DNA from: Thalassotalea fonticola
Lineage (GTDB): Bacteria > Pseudomonadota > Gammaproteobacteria > Enterobacterales > Alteromonadaceae
DNA length: 64,000 bases
NCBI RefSeq assembly: GCF_032911225.1
Contig: NZ_CP136600.1
Location: 744,001 to 808,000, forward strand
Reading direction: 5' to 3'
The notes beneath the pieces were generated by a model that was not told the DNA's origin, searched no databases, and saw only the letters and a list, made by a program, of their open reading frames with translations. The position numbers and the translations under genes were made by a program. Below, piece by piece: positions 1-7,174 of the stretch (position 1 is the stretch's first letter; each line of letters starts with the position of its first letter).

Positions 1-1
1 A

Positions 2-415
2 GATTATCAGTTACCACTGGGTAAAGCCGAAGTTGTAAAAAATGGCACTGATATCACGTTATTAGGCTGGGGTGCGCAGATGGAAACCATCGAAAAATCA
101 GCTGAAATGGCTGAAAAGCAAGGCGTGTCTTGTGAAATTATTGATTTACGTTCTATATTGCCTTGGGATGTAGACACGGTTGCTGCATCGGTGCAAAAGA
201 CCGGCAGATTACTGATCAACCATGAAGCCCCTTTAACTGGTGGTTTTGCTGGTGAAATAGCGGCCACCATTCAAGATAAGTGTTTCTTACATTTAGAGTC
301 ACCGATTTCACGAGTATGTGGTTTAGACACACCGTTCCCGCTAGCGCATGAAAAAGAATACATGCCAGATGAATTGAAAACCTTTGAAGCCATTATGGCC
401 TCGGTAAATTACTAG
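2..415 (+). CDS. bkdA2: Branched-chain 2-oxoacid dehydrogenase E1 component, beta subunit (3' part only)
   Basis: The open frame enters from the left edge, so only the last 137 residues are visible. They read as the C-terminal transketolase-like domain of an E1 beta subunit: a strand ending LLGWGAQM, then [12 protein letters not shown], and [17 protein letters not shown] near the end, all typical of pyruvate/2-oxoisovalerate dehydrogenase E1 beta. The subunit pairs with E1 alpha to decarboxylate branched-chain 2-oxoacids with thiamine diphosphate in the cytoplasm. The E2 gene starts 10 bases after the stop, which supports an E1-E2 operon. Choosing branched-chain rather than pyruvate dehydrogenase is inferred from the separate E1 beta subunit and the form of the E2. 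Confidence 0.85.
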   Translation, partial: DYQLPLGKAEVVKNGTDITLLGWGAQMETIEKSAEMAEKQGVSCEIIDLRSILPWDVDTVAASVQKTGRLLINHEAPLTGGFAGEIAATIQDKCFLHLESPISRVCGLDTPFPLAHEKEYMPDELKTFEAIMASVNY

Positions 416-425
416 GATTTATGAA

Positions 426-2000
426 ATGAGTATTGATTTTATTTTACCTGACATTGGCGAAGGCATTGTTGAATGTGAACTGGTTGAATGGCTAGTAAAC
501 GAAGGCGATCATATTGAAGAAGATCAGCCTGTAGCAGATGTAATGACAGATAAAGCATTAGTGCAAATACCTGCAATGTACTCTGGTGTTGTTGATAAAT
601 TGTATTATGCAAAAGGTGATATAGCGAAAGTACACTCACCTTTATTTGCTATGACGCCTGTTGGCGCTGAAACTGAAGCAGCAGCCCCGGCAGCAGTAGC
701 AGCACCGGTAGAGACTAGCCCAGCGAAAGCGGTTGCTGGCAGCAGTGCTATTGAAGATTTTATATTGCCTGATATCGGTGAAGGTATCGTTGAATGTGAA
801 GTTGTTGATTGGTTAGTCGCTGAAGGCGATATGATTGAAGAAGACCAAGCCGTTGTTGATGTAATGACAGACAAAGCACTTGTGCAAATACCATCTAAAT
901 ACGCTGGTAAAGTAGTTAAGTTGCATTATGCCAAAGGTGAAATAGCCAAAGTTCACCAACCTCTATTCGCTATTGAAGTGGAAGGTTTACAAGCCCAAGG
1001 CTCAGCACCTGTTGCTTCTGCAGAAACAACAGCTCAAACAGCTCCAACAGCAAGTGTGCAAGCCACGCCACCTGCCGTTGCAAAAACAGCTGTTGGGGTT
1101 AAATCTACAACAGGCAAAGCTATAGCAAGTCCTGCTGTGCGCCGTGTAGCCAGAGAATTAAGTGTAAACATTCATGACGTACCAGGGACTGGACCTAAAG
1201 GACGTGTGTATAAAGAAGACGTGGTTAACTTTACCCAAGCCCCACAAGCTTCATCTGTACAAGCTTCTGCTAGTGTAAATACAGAAGTTGCTGGCGGAAC
1301 CAGAGTTGAACCTATTAGGGGCATTAAGGCCGCTATGGCTAAAGCTATGGTTGCTTCTGTATCAACAATTCCTCACTTTACTTATTGTGAAGAAATTGAC
1401 ATGACTAAGCTGATTGCCTTGCGCTCTGAGTTAAAAGAAGTGTATGCCAAGCAAGACATTAAATTAACCATGATGCCATTTTTCATGAAGTCTATGTCGT
1501 TAGCAATTAAACAATTTCCATTGATGAACACTAAAGTGAATGAAGATTGTTCTGAGCTTACTTATTTTGATGATCACAATATTGGTATGGCGGTAGATTC
1601 AAAAGTTGGTTTACTAGTACCTAATGTGAAGAATGTACAAAGCTTATCAATTGTTGATGTGGCCAAAGAAATTACCCGCTTAACCAATGATGCTCGCGAT
1701 GGCAGAGTTGCCAGCAATGACCTAAAAGGTGGCACTATCAGTATTTCTAATATTGGTGCACTAGGTGGTACGGTCGCAACACCTATCATCAATAAGCCAG
1801 AAGTTGCCATTGTTGCTTTAGGTAAACTACAAACCTTACCGCGCTTTAATGATAAAGGTGAAGTTGAAGTTCGTTCAATCATGCAAGTTAGTTGGTCTGG
1901 CGATCATCGCGTAATTGATGGCGGCACCATTGCTCGTTTTAGTAACTTATGGAAGTCTTTCTTAGAAGATCCTGCCACTATGTTAATGCATATGTCTTAA
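426..2000 (+). CDS. bkdB: Dihydrolipoyllysine acyltransferase (E2) of branched-chain 2-oxoacid dehydrogenase, two lipoyl domains
   Basis: A 524-residue E2 core protein that takes the acyl group from E1 and passes it to CoA. Two near-identical lipoyl domains come first, each with the motif DVMTDKALVQIP; the lipoylated lysines are K43 and K150. Ala/Pro-rich linkers follow, then a peripheral subunit-binding domain around residues 235-270 (ASPAVRRVARELSV, GTGPKGRV), then the catalytic acyltransferase domain with the HxxxD motif (HRVIDGG, H494 and D498). Many branched-chain E2 proteins have one lipoyl domain, so the tandem copy is notable, though duplicated lipoyl domains are known in E2 proteins. 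It sits 10 bases after E1 beta and a good terminator follows, so it is the last gene of the operon. Confidence 0.9.
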   Translation: MSIDFILPDIGEGIVECELVEWLVNEGDHIEEDQPVADVMTDKALVQIPAMYSGVVDKLYYAKGDIAKVHSPLFAMTPVGAETEAAAPAAVAAPVETSPAKAVAGSSAIEDFILPDIGEGIVECEVVDWLVAEGDMIEEDQAVVDVMTDKALVQIPSKYAGKVVKLHYAKGEIAKVHQPLFAIEVEGLQAQGSAPVASAETTAQTAPTASVQATPPAVAKTAVGVKSTTGKAIASPAVRRVARELSVNIHDVPGTGPKGRVYKEDVVNFTQAPQASSVQASASVNTEVAGGTRVEPIRGIKAAMAKAMVASVSTIPHFTYCEEIDMTKLIALRSELKEVYAKQDIKLTMMPFFMKSMSLAIKQFPLMNTKVNEDCSELTYFDDHNIGMAVDSKVGLLVPNVKNVQSLSIVDVAKEITRLTNDARDGRVASNDLKGGTISISNIGALGGTVATPIINKPEVAIVALGKLQTLPRFNDKGEVEVRSIMQVSWSGDHRVIDGGTIARFSNLWKSFLEDPATMLMHMS

Positions 2001-2039
2001 GTCATACCAAATGGTATAAAGCTATTTGCTAATGAAAAG

Positions 2040-2070
2040 CCTGTTATGTGTGAGCATGACAGGTTTTTTT
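2040..2070 (+). terminator. Rho-independent terminator after the E2 gene
   Basis: A 9-bp stem (CCTGTTATG pairing with CATGACAGG through one G-U) with a 6-base loop is followed by seven T. It lies 40 bases after the E2 stop codon. Confidence 0.85.
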
Positions 2071-2074
2071 GCAT

Positions 2075-2221
2075 TTAAAAGATGAATACTGATTTCTGAA
2101 TAAAACTATAGGAAAAATCAGAAAATAGACGTTTGAATTTTTAAATTCCGGCTTTTAAATAATTTGATTCGCTTCTATAAAGGAAGGCAAGGTGACAGGC
2201 TTGATTCGGCAGGTCAGTGCC
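2075..2221 (+). repeat. Dispersed ~147-bp repeat, copy 1 (inverted relative to 6321-6466)
   Basis: Read forward, this segment matches the reverse complement of 6321-6466 along its whole length. Both share GAATACTGATTT near one end, AGACGTT and TTTTTAAATTCC in the middle, and GGTCAGTG at the other end. By eye they agree at roughly two thirds or more of positions with a few small gaps. No reading frame is conserved. The remainder of the gap, 2222-2512, holds no gene I can support, only GC-richer patches such as the palindromic CATCCCGTCG...GGACGGGAT at about 2290-2315. Confidence 0.7.
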
Positions 2222-2512
2222 ACTTATAGTCACTCACAAAATCAGAAAAAAACGCGGTAACATAACTGGAAATAGAAAAAATACAACGTCATCCCGTCGT
2301 GCTTTTGGACGGGATCTTCTGCAGTTTCAAGGTGACTCGAACGGCAATACAGTGCCAGAAACAGAAGTAGAGAAAATACGCCGTCATCCTCGAGGAGCTC
2401 AAGCGACATCGGGGACCTCATTAACTGTACTGAGGGTATAAAAAAGTGAATGCTGACCGGCTGAAAAGTGCCATAACCCGACCCTCATGCATTTCAAAAT
2501 GAGAGAAAAAAT

Positions 2513-2875
2513 CTACCTTAAAGAAGAGTTTAAAGGATGTTCATTATGAACAAGCTCAGTCACTTTGTCGCAGTTATCTTGTATTTCTGGATTACCAGTT
2601 TTCCAAAAGGAATTGGATTGCATTTCTAGGAAGTGAGCGTATTCAGGCTCTTCTGATTTGATTTTCTTAATCAGCCATTTATTCTCTTCTAGCCAATAGT
2701 GAACATCTTCAGAGGAAGTGCAAACATGCTTGGAAGTTTCAATAATCGATAGTAACCATGCAGCACCGCTACCTATCTGAGCACACTTGTTTGATGTGGA
2801 GTCACATAATTCTGTAGCCAGTAAAGTATTGGAGCTAAATAGTAAAATAGAAGAAAGTAAAATTTTAATATTCAT
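2513..2875 (-). CDS. Small secreted hypothetical protein
   Basis: I do not recognise this family. The start is taken at the ATG at 2875 because translation there begins MNIKILLSSILLFSSN, a typical Sec signal peptide ending near LLATELC; a TTG five codons upstream has no better support. The mature part is about 100 residues with five cysteines (CDSTSNKC and others), consistent with a periplasmic disulphide-bonded protein. No clear ribosome binding site is seen. It stands alone, transcribed away from the ATPase gene at 3088. A dispersed repeat of the region lies immediately upstream, which makes it one of the small single-gene modules described in the findings. Confidence 0.6.
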   Translation of the reverse strand: MNIKILLSSILLFSSNTLLATELCDSTSNKCAQIGSGAAWLLSIIETSKHVCTSSEDVHYWLEENKWLIKKIKSEEPEYAHFLEMQSNSFWKTGNPEIQDNCDKVTELVHNEHPLNSSLR

Positions 2876-2887
2876 ATAATTAGGGTA

Positions 2888-3022
2888 CAAACTCTAGTGA
2901 CAGGTTATCGCTCTAAGCGGTCGGTGGCGACCACTAAAAACTTGTGTTTAAACAATAACATCATGTATTGTACATTAATGCAAATTATTAAAGCTGCTCA
3001 AGGCGGCTTTGCTCGCGAATCG
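2888..3022 (-). repeat. Module-upstream element, copy F
   Basis: On the minus strand this stretch contains, in order, GAGCAAAGCCGCC, ACAATACATGATGTTATTGT (2952-2971), AAGTTTTTAGTG, and CCGCTTAGAGCGATAAC, and it ends just before the small secreted gene at 2875. The 20-mer is identical at 15648-15667, where it again lies upstream of a small gene in the same relative orientation. The CCGC/GAGCGATAA part resembles the copies at 4315, 5381 and 13748. Confidence 0.65.
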
Positions 3023-3087
3023 GTTTTTAAATATTATAGTTAATTTAAATGTGCCATCAAATATAAGCTTCTTATCTCGGATGAAAA

Positions 3088-4254
3088 ATGATTCGAACCT
3101 TAGCCTTTAGTAATTACCGTTCAGTACAGGATTTGGTAATGCCTTTAGATAACCTTAATTTGGTGACAGGCCCTAATGGCAGTGGTAAATCAAATATATA
3201 TAAGGCGCTACGCTTGTTAGCTCAAACCGCGAAAGGCGGTGGTATAAGCGCACTGGCAAAAGAAGGCGGCCTTGATTCTACATATTGGGCAGGACCAGAA
3301 AAAATATCTAAAGCTATGCGCGAGGGAGTAGTAAAAGTAGAAGGAAATCACCACAAAAAACCAAAGCGGTTAAAGTTAGGGTTTGCTAGTGACGACTTTA
3401 GCTATTCAGTTTCTCTTGGTGTCACACCTCCTGTACCATACCCCAGTGCTTTTAATTTAGATCCTGAAATAAAGCGCGAATCAATTTGGCAAGGGTTAAT
3501 TTATAGATCTGCTAGTGCTTTAGTGGAGCGAAAAGAGGCTATGGTAAAAGTGCGCAATGGTCGGCAGTGGCAAGTCACTTCTCAGCACTTACCATTATAT
3601 GACAGTATATTCACTCAAATAGCAGACCCAGTTCAGTCACCTGAAGTCATCTTATTACGGGAGTTCATAAAGAATTGGAGATTTTATGATCACTTCAGAA
3701 CGGACTCTGATGCACCTGCTCGTATACCGCAATTAGGTACTCGTACGATGGTGCTTAGTCATGATGGCTCTGATTTGGCGGCAGCTATACAGACAATCAT
3801 CGAAGTCGGTGATGAAGAAGCATTGAATGAATCTATTGAAGAAGCATTCCCTGGTTCTACTTTAAAGATTCAAGTCAGTGAAGATGGTCACTTTAGTTTA
3901 CTATTTTATCAACATGGATTATTAAGACCTTTAACAGGTAAAGAGTTATCTGATGGAACCTTGCGTTTTCTACTTTGGATAGCTGCTTTGTTAACTCCTA
4001 GACCGCCATCTTTAATGGTTATCAACGAACCTGAAACCAGTTTACATCCGGAATTACTCCCTGCGTTGGCAAACCTTATTATAAAAGCATCTAAAACAAC
4101 TCAAGTGTGGGTTGTTTCTCATGCTCAACCTTTAATTAATGCTTTAAAGAATGAAACTCAATGTAATTCTATTCACTTAAAAAAACAGTTTGGTCAGACC
4201 GAGATTATTGGACAAGATTTATTAACAAAGCCTACTTGGTATTGGCCAAGTTAG
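3088..4254 (+). CDS. AAA-type ATPase, RecF/OLD-like (AAA_21 family)
   Basis: A 388-residue ABC/SMC-like ATPase without transmembrane segments. It begins MIRTLAFSNYRSVQDL, with Walker A GPNGSGKSN at about residues 29-37. An ABC-like signature (ELSDGTLRFL) lies near residue 290, Walker B LMVINEPETSLHPEL near 311, and a switch histidine SHAQ near 352. This layout is that of stand-alone predicted ATPases (COG4637-like); some relatives act in DNA repair or anti-phage defence together with a nuclease. No TOPRIM or other nuclease domain follows within the protein, and the downstream genes are unrelated small proteins, so a defence role is only a possibility. The gene is monocistronic by spacing. Confidence 0.8.
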   Translation: MIRTLAFSNYRSVQDLVMPLDNLNLVTGPNGSGKSNIYKALRLLAQTAKGGGISALAKEGGLDSTYWAGPEKISKAMREGVVKVEGNHHKKPKRLKLGFASDDFSYSVSLGVTPPVPYPSAFNLDPEIKRESIWQGLIYRSASALVERKEAMVKVRNGRQWQVTSQHLPLYDSIFTQIADPVQSPEVILLREFIKNWRFYDHFRTDSDAPARIPQLGTRTMVLSHDGSDLAAAIQTIIEVGDEEALNESIEEAFPGSTLKIQVSEDGHFSLLFYQHGLLRPLTGKELSDGTLRFLLWIAALLTPRPPSLMVINEPETSLHPELLPALANLIIKASKTTQVWVVSHAQPLINALKNETQCNSIHLKKQFGQTEIIGQDLLTKPTWYWPS

Positions 4255-4314
4255 TAATGTAATTAACAAAAATCAAGCTGCTTTTATTTGTTTATGTTTT
4301 CCTCAATCACAGTT

Positions 4315-4397
4315 CATGGCACACTTGAGTCCCTTAGAAATATAACGTAATGTAATCAAAAGCTCAGGGGCGGCTTTGAGCGATAAGCAGACCGTTA
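4315..4397 (+). repeat. Module-upstream element, copy A
   Basis: This element contains GGCACACTTGAG, AATATAACGTAATGTAATCA, AAAGCTCAGG and CGGCTTTGAGCGATAAGCAG, and it precedes the small gene at 4427. Copy B at 16291-16370 shares GGC-CTTGAG, AATATAACGTAA, GTAATCAAAAG and GAACAGCAG-CC at matching positions. GCTCA and TGAGC can pair as a short hairpin. Confidence 0.7.
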
Positions 4398-4426
4398 CCA
4401 TCCACATTGGGTACTAAGATAGCTTC

Positions 4427-4678
4427 ATGGGTAGAAGAATCAAATCGACAAAAATTAAAAAGAGAGGCAAGCATTTTTCTTGGCATTTCTGGTTTCTTCA
4501 TATTCTTACAATCCTAGCACTACTCATGGGTTATTCGACAGGTGTGGCTAATGACCAACCAGTAACAACAATGCTAGCATTTGGAGCGTTGGTATACATT
4601 AGTCCTTTGTTTTTGCATCTAGTTAGAAACATGATGCCAAGAGCATTAATGTTGAAGTTTTATTCAAAGTGTATTTGA
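4427..4678 (+). CDS. Small membrane protein, hypothetical
   Basis: An unrecognised 83-residue protein. A basic N-terminus (MGRRIKSTKIKKRGKH) is followed by two hydrophobic segments: about residues 20-42 (WHFWFLHILTILALLMGY) and 48-70 (TTMLAFGALVYISPLFLHL). It is therefore likely a two-helix inner-membrane protein with its N-terminus in the cytoplasm. The ATG at 4427 is the only sensible start, but the ribosome binding site is weak. It follows repeat element A and is followed by element D, so it looks like one unit in a run of single-gene modules. Function unknown. Confidence 0.5.
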   Translation: MGRRIKSTKIKKRGKHFSWHFWFLHILTILALLMGYSTGVANDQPVTTMLAFGALVYISPLFLHLVRNMMPRALMLKFYSKCI

Positions 4679-4680
4679 GT

Positions 4681-4732
4681 TACCAAACGCTATAAGATAG
4701 GTTGGATAGAGCGAACAGCGGTCGTTTACTTG
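4681..4732 (+). repeat. Module-upstream element, copy D (short)
   Basis: The core GGATAGAGCGAACAGCGGTC resembles AAGAGCGAATAGCAGACCGT of copy C and AGAGTGAACAGCAGGCC of copy B. It fills the space between the gene at 4427 and the next gene. Confidence 0.5.
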
Positions 4733-4762
4733 TTCAAAAAATCTTATCAACACGGATGTTTA

Positions 4763-5101
4763 ATGAAATCTAATAAGCTAAAAATTTCTCAATGCCATGC
4801 CCCTTGTACTCGATGTAAGGTTAGAAATGATTTTCTAATGTTTGAGAGTGGTGCAGGAGGAAATTTTGAGACTTTTGTTGGTGATAAAACGGGTAACGTT
4901 TATAGAGTAGACATGAACAAGATGCACTACCTTGGGATGGAATTAGGCGAATTACTAAAGCCAGCGATAGTCATTGAGGATGGTGTAGCCAACATTCGAA
5001 ATATCCCTAATGAAGTGAAGTGCAAAGTTTGTGATTCTATTGCTAAAATGGATACTATTACATGTGAAGGATATGTCGAGGTAGAGGCGGTTGAGCTTTA
5101 A
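4763..5101 (+). CDS. Hypothetical protein with two CxxC motifs
   Basis: An unrecognised 112-residue soluble protein. The start is taken at the ATG at 4763; an in-frame TTG at 4730 would add 11 residues. Cysteine pairs occur at the N-terminus (CHAPCTRCKVR) and near the C-terminus (CKVCDSIAKM), suggesting a zinc-binding fold built from both ends. The middle (FVGDKTGNVYRVDMNKMHYLG) looks globular. Its last 11 bases overlap the start of the Imm27-like gene, so the two are probably translated together. Nothing marks it as a toxin, and its function is unknown. Confidence 0.6.
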   Translation: MKSNKLKISQCHAPCTRCKVRNDFLMFESGAGGNFETFVGDKTGNVYRVDMNKMHYLGMELGELLKPAIVIEDGVANIRNIPNEVKCKVCDSIAKMDTITCEGYVEVEAVEL

Positions 5102-5378
5102 TTTATTACAACCACAAGAAGTATCGTTAACTGGTAGTTGGTTAGTATCAGATGGAAAGGTCAAAGGTGATGATGTCTGTAGTCGTATCAATTGGTTGGT
5201 AGAAAATCATTTGCAGAAAATTGGACCAGATAAATCAGGTTGGGACATTTTGTTTTTGGACCCTATTGATAATCGTTATTGGGTTCTATTTTATCCTCAA
5301 AGCCATCTACATGGTGGTGGACCTAAATCACTTGAAGTGGCGACTCCTGATTTAATTAATCAAGTTTTACAGAAGTAG
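5091..5378 (+). CDS. Imm27-family immunity protein (orphan)
   Basis: A 95-residue protein with the pattern of Immunity protein 27: LTGSWLVSDGKVKGD, then CSRINWLVENHLQKIGPDKS, GWDILFLDPIDNRYWVL, and the conserved YPQSHLHGGGPKSL. Family members neutralise cognate toxins of contact-dependent or polymorphic toxin systems in the cytoplasm. The start is TTG at 5091, placed behind AGAGG and overlapping the stop of the preceding gene; no ATG exists in a useful place. No toxin gene is seen nearby, so it is probably an orphan immunity gene protecting against neighbours' toxins. Family assignment is by recalled motif pattern only. Confidence 0.7.
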   Translation: MSFNLLQPQEVSLTGSWLVSDGKVKGDDVCSRINWLVENHLQKIGPDKSGWDILFLDPIDNRYWVLFYPQSHLHGGGPKSLEVATPDLINQVLQK

Positions 5379-5380
5379 CA

Positions 5381-5452
5381 ACCGTTCACTCAAGGTTGAC
5401 GTAAGTAATTGAAAAGCTTAATGTCGGGTAAGAGCGAATAGCAGACCGTCAG
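5381..5452 (+). repeat. Module-upstream element, copy C
   Basis: This copy holds GTTGACGTAAGTAATTG, AAAAGCTTAATG and AAGAGCGAATAGCAGACCGT. It lies between the Imm27-like gene and the small ORF at 5473 and matches copies A, B and E in order and orientation. Confidence 0.65.
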
Positions 5453-5472
5453 GATTATAGAGTAAGGATACA

Positions 5473-5604
5473 ATGAATAATAATCAATCTGAAAGTACCT
5501 CACCTGATAGTACCTCTAAATCAATAATAAAAGAGCCAGATATCTCTGAACACCATGTAAGAGAGTGTGTTGTAAAAGGTTCAGGAATGAACAGATGTCT
5601 ATAA
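5473..5604 (+). CDS. Short leader ORF, possibly the 5' part of a frameshifted gene
   Basis: Forty-three codons start at an ATG well placed behind TAAGGATACA, a good ribosome binding site. The peptide (MNNNQSESTSPDSTSK..., then PDISEHHVREC) is hydrophilic and Ser-rich. It ends within the start of the next gene, overlapping it by 10 bases in another frame. Either it is a small coupled gene, or it was once the cytoplasmic N-terminus of the membrane protein that follows and one frameshift near 5590 separated them. I cannot decide from this sequence alone. Confidence 0.35.
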   Translation: MNNNQSESTSPDSTSKSIIKEPDISEHHVRECVVKGSGMNRCL

Positions 5605-6059
5605 TTCGAGAAACATTTACATTACTATGCATAGTAATGACTATCATATTAGCAACTGCCTATATTTTCTATGAGGAAGAATTATTTCATTACTATTTGG
5701 TTCTGAAAAACGGTAATAGTGTTTATCAAAACGATTCAGTTAAATTAAACTCTAAATTTGTAAGTATTGTCGTACAAAAGGAAGACTTTTACATACTAAA
5801 ATTAAAAGAGAAGAGTTTAAGTGAAATTACAATAACTTTAGGTCAAATGAGTAAAAGCTTGAAAGCTAACCTTTTTGAGTTTGAGAAGTACAAAATCTTG
5901 CTAGATACTAAATCTTGTTTTGCGATTTCATTAGAACCGAAGTTTTTAGGGGATTTCTCTTTGTTGATACAAAGTAAATATACTAACTACACATTTATGA
6001 TCAATGATATGGTCGATAAGAATATTATGAAAACTCTTTGTGATGAAGTTTGGGTATGA
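5595..6059 (+). CDS. Hypothetical single-pass membrane protein
   Basis: An unrecognised 154-residue protein. The start chosen is ATG 5595, behind AGGAATGAACAG; in-frame alternatives upstream (from 5565) have no better signal. Residues about 7-27 (FTLLCIVMTIILATAYIFY) form one transmembrane helix. The rest (about 120 residues, Lys-rich, with two late cysteines) should lie outside the cytoplasm or be membrane-tethered. It belongs to the run of small modules, preceded by repeat element C. See the preceding short ORF for the possible frameshift. Confidence 0.55.
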   Translation: MSIIRETFTLLCIVMTIILATAYIFYEEELFHYYLVLKNGNSVYQNDSVKLNSKFVSIVVQKEDFYILKLKEKSLSEITITLGQMSKSLKANLFEFEKYKILLDTKSCFAISLEPKFLGDFSLLIQSKYTNYTFMINDMVDKNIMKTLCDEVWV

Positions 6060-6320
6060 AAACATCATCCAGTGAAATTAAAATTAGTTGATACCCATGG
6101 GAGTGCAGTGCAGCCAAGGTCAATGGAAAGCGATCGTTAAAGAGCGACAATACAGGTGAAGAACATGGGTTGTACCTTTTAAAGTTGGGCAAGAAATTTC
6201 GCTGAAGACCTTTCCATGTATTGTAAATGAACAATAGAGACTGTATGTGTTCTTTTTAGGTAGCCCTAGACAACCGTAACTGTAACAATGACTGGTCGTA
6301 TTTTTTGGGCAAGATCAGTT

Positions 6321-6466
6321 CACACTGACCCGACGGATCGAGCCTGACATCCAGCCTACCTTCTTAGAAACCAATCGAATAACTGAAAAGCTGGAATTTA
6401 AAAATTTATAACGTCTGCTTTCAGGGCGTCTATATAGCTCTCTTCATAAATCAGTATTCAGCTTTT
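6321..6466 (-). repeat. Dispersed ~147-bp repeat, copy 2
   Basis: The reverse complement aligns end to end with 2075-2221 (shared GAATACTGATTT, AGACGTT, TTTTTAAATTCC, GGTCAGTG). The two copies bracket the run of small genes from 2513 to 6059 in inverted orientation. Confidence 0.7.
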
Positions 6467-6617
6467 GTGCGGTGTCTGAATCTCAATAGCCCAAACCAAA
6501 CCTTCCGCTTTGTGGCATTAGCTGAACTGAGTTGATGATTGCTCTACTTCCGCTTATGGCACATCAGAGACGGTCGTGATGCAAAAAATCTCAGCTCCAA
6601 TCCAGATAAAAACGGTT

Positions 6618-6681
6618 ATTAATTTCCCGCTAACTTTACCAGAATATTGATTCAACTGTTATTTCCACAGATGAATTGACC
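6618..6681 (-). repeat. Second dispersed repeat, copy 1
   Basis: On the minus strand it reads GTTGAATCAATATTCTGGTA, then AAGT-AGCGGGAA; the same words occur on the plus strand at 13070-13131. Homology extends about 60 bp, including TTCAATTCA/TCAATTCAT on the 5' side. Confidence 0.65.
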
Positions 6682-7174
6682 CTCTAATATTTTGATTTAA
6701 AGGTGGTTTGAGTTTAGCAAAAAAATAATTGTTACTTATGATGTTACTAATCAAATTTATCATCGGACTTTTCTAAATTACAATCCATAAAATTGTTAGC
6801 TGTATTTGGGACGGTTATGCCACTTTGCAGACTTAAGCAGAAATATTACAAAGGTCAGGTACAAGATCCGAAAAGGACGCTGGGTCATTACAGTTTTGGT
6901 TTCTACGCTAAAGGTCAGTTATTGGTCCATCGCAAGATCTAACTGACCACTCAATGACGGAACGCGCCGAAGCGGATTGTTTTGCCTGCGGGGAAGGTTT
7001 GCCGCACGCATCGAAGGTGGATGAAGGGGTTATTAATAGTTACCAACTAGGTATGCTTCTTCGAAGTAGTAGCGGCAGTGAGTTTCTATTAAATAAGATC
7101 ACATGATAACGGCACCTGACAATAGTGAAGTGCCTATCATGTGATTAAACCATCAAAATATAATTATATAAATA

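Larger units (their letters stand above)
6060..7174. other. 1.1-kb stretch without a supportable gene, containing repeat remnants
   Basis: No convincing coding region is found on either strand. It contains copy 2 of the 147-bp dispersed repeat (6321-6466, minus) and a second repeat type at 6618-6681. Around 6815-6950 there is a GC-richer patch with a 50-codon open stretch that lacks a start and resembles no family I know. The mixture suggests decayed mobile or module DNA. Confidence 0.6.

Noticed and set aside
2217..2441. A 74-codon plus-strand frame
   Set aside because: No ribosome site and biased Arg/Thr composition; it overlaps repeat-like non-coding DNA.
3088..5378. Anti-phage defence island around the AAA ATPase
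   Set aside because: No nuclease, reverse transcriptase, restriction-methylation or other recognised defence partner lies next to it; the neighbours are unrelated small modules.
6025..6234. A 69-codon minus-strand frame
   Set aside because: It overlaps the end of a better-supported gene, has no signal and resembles no family.
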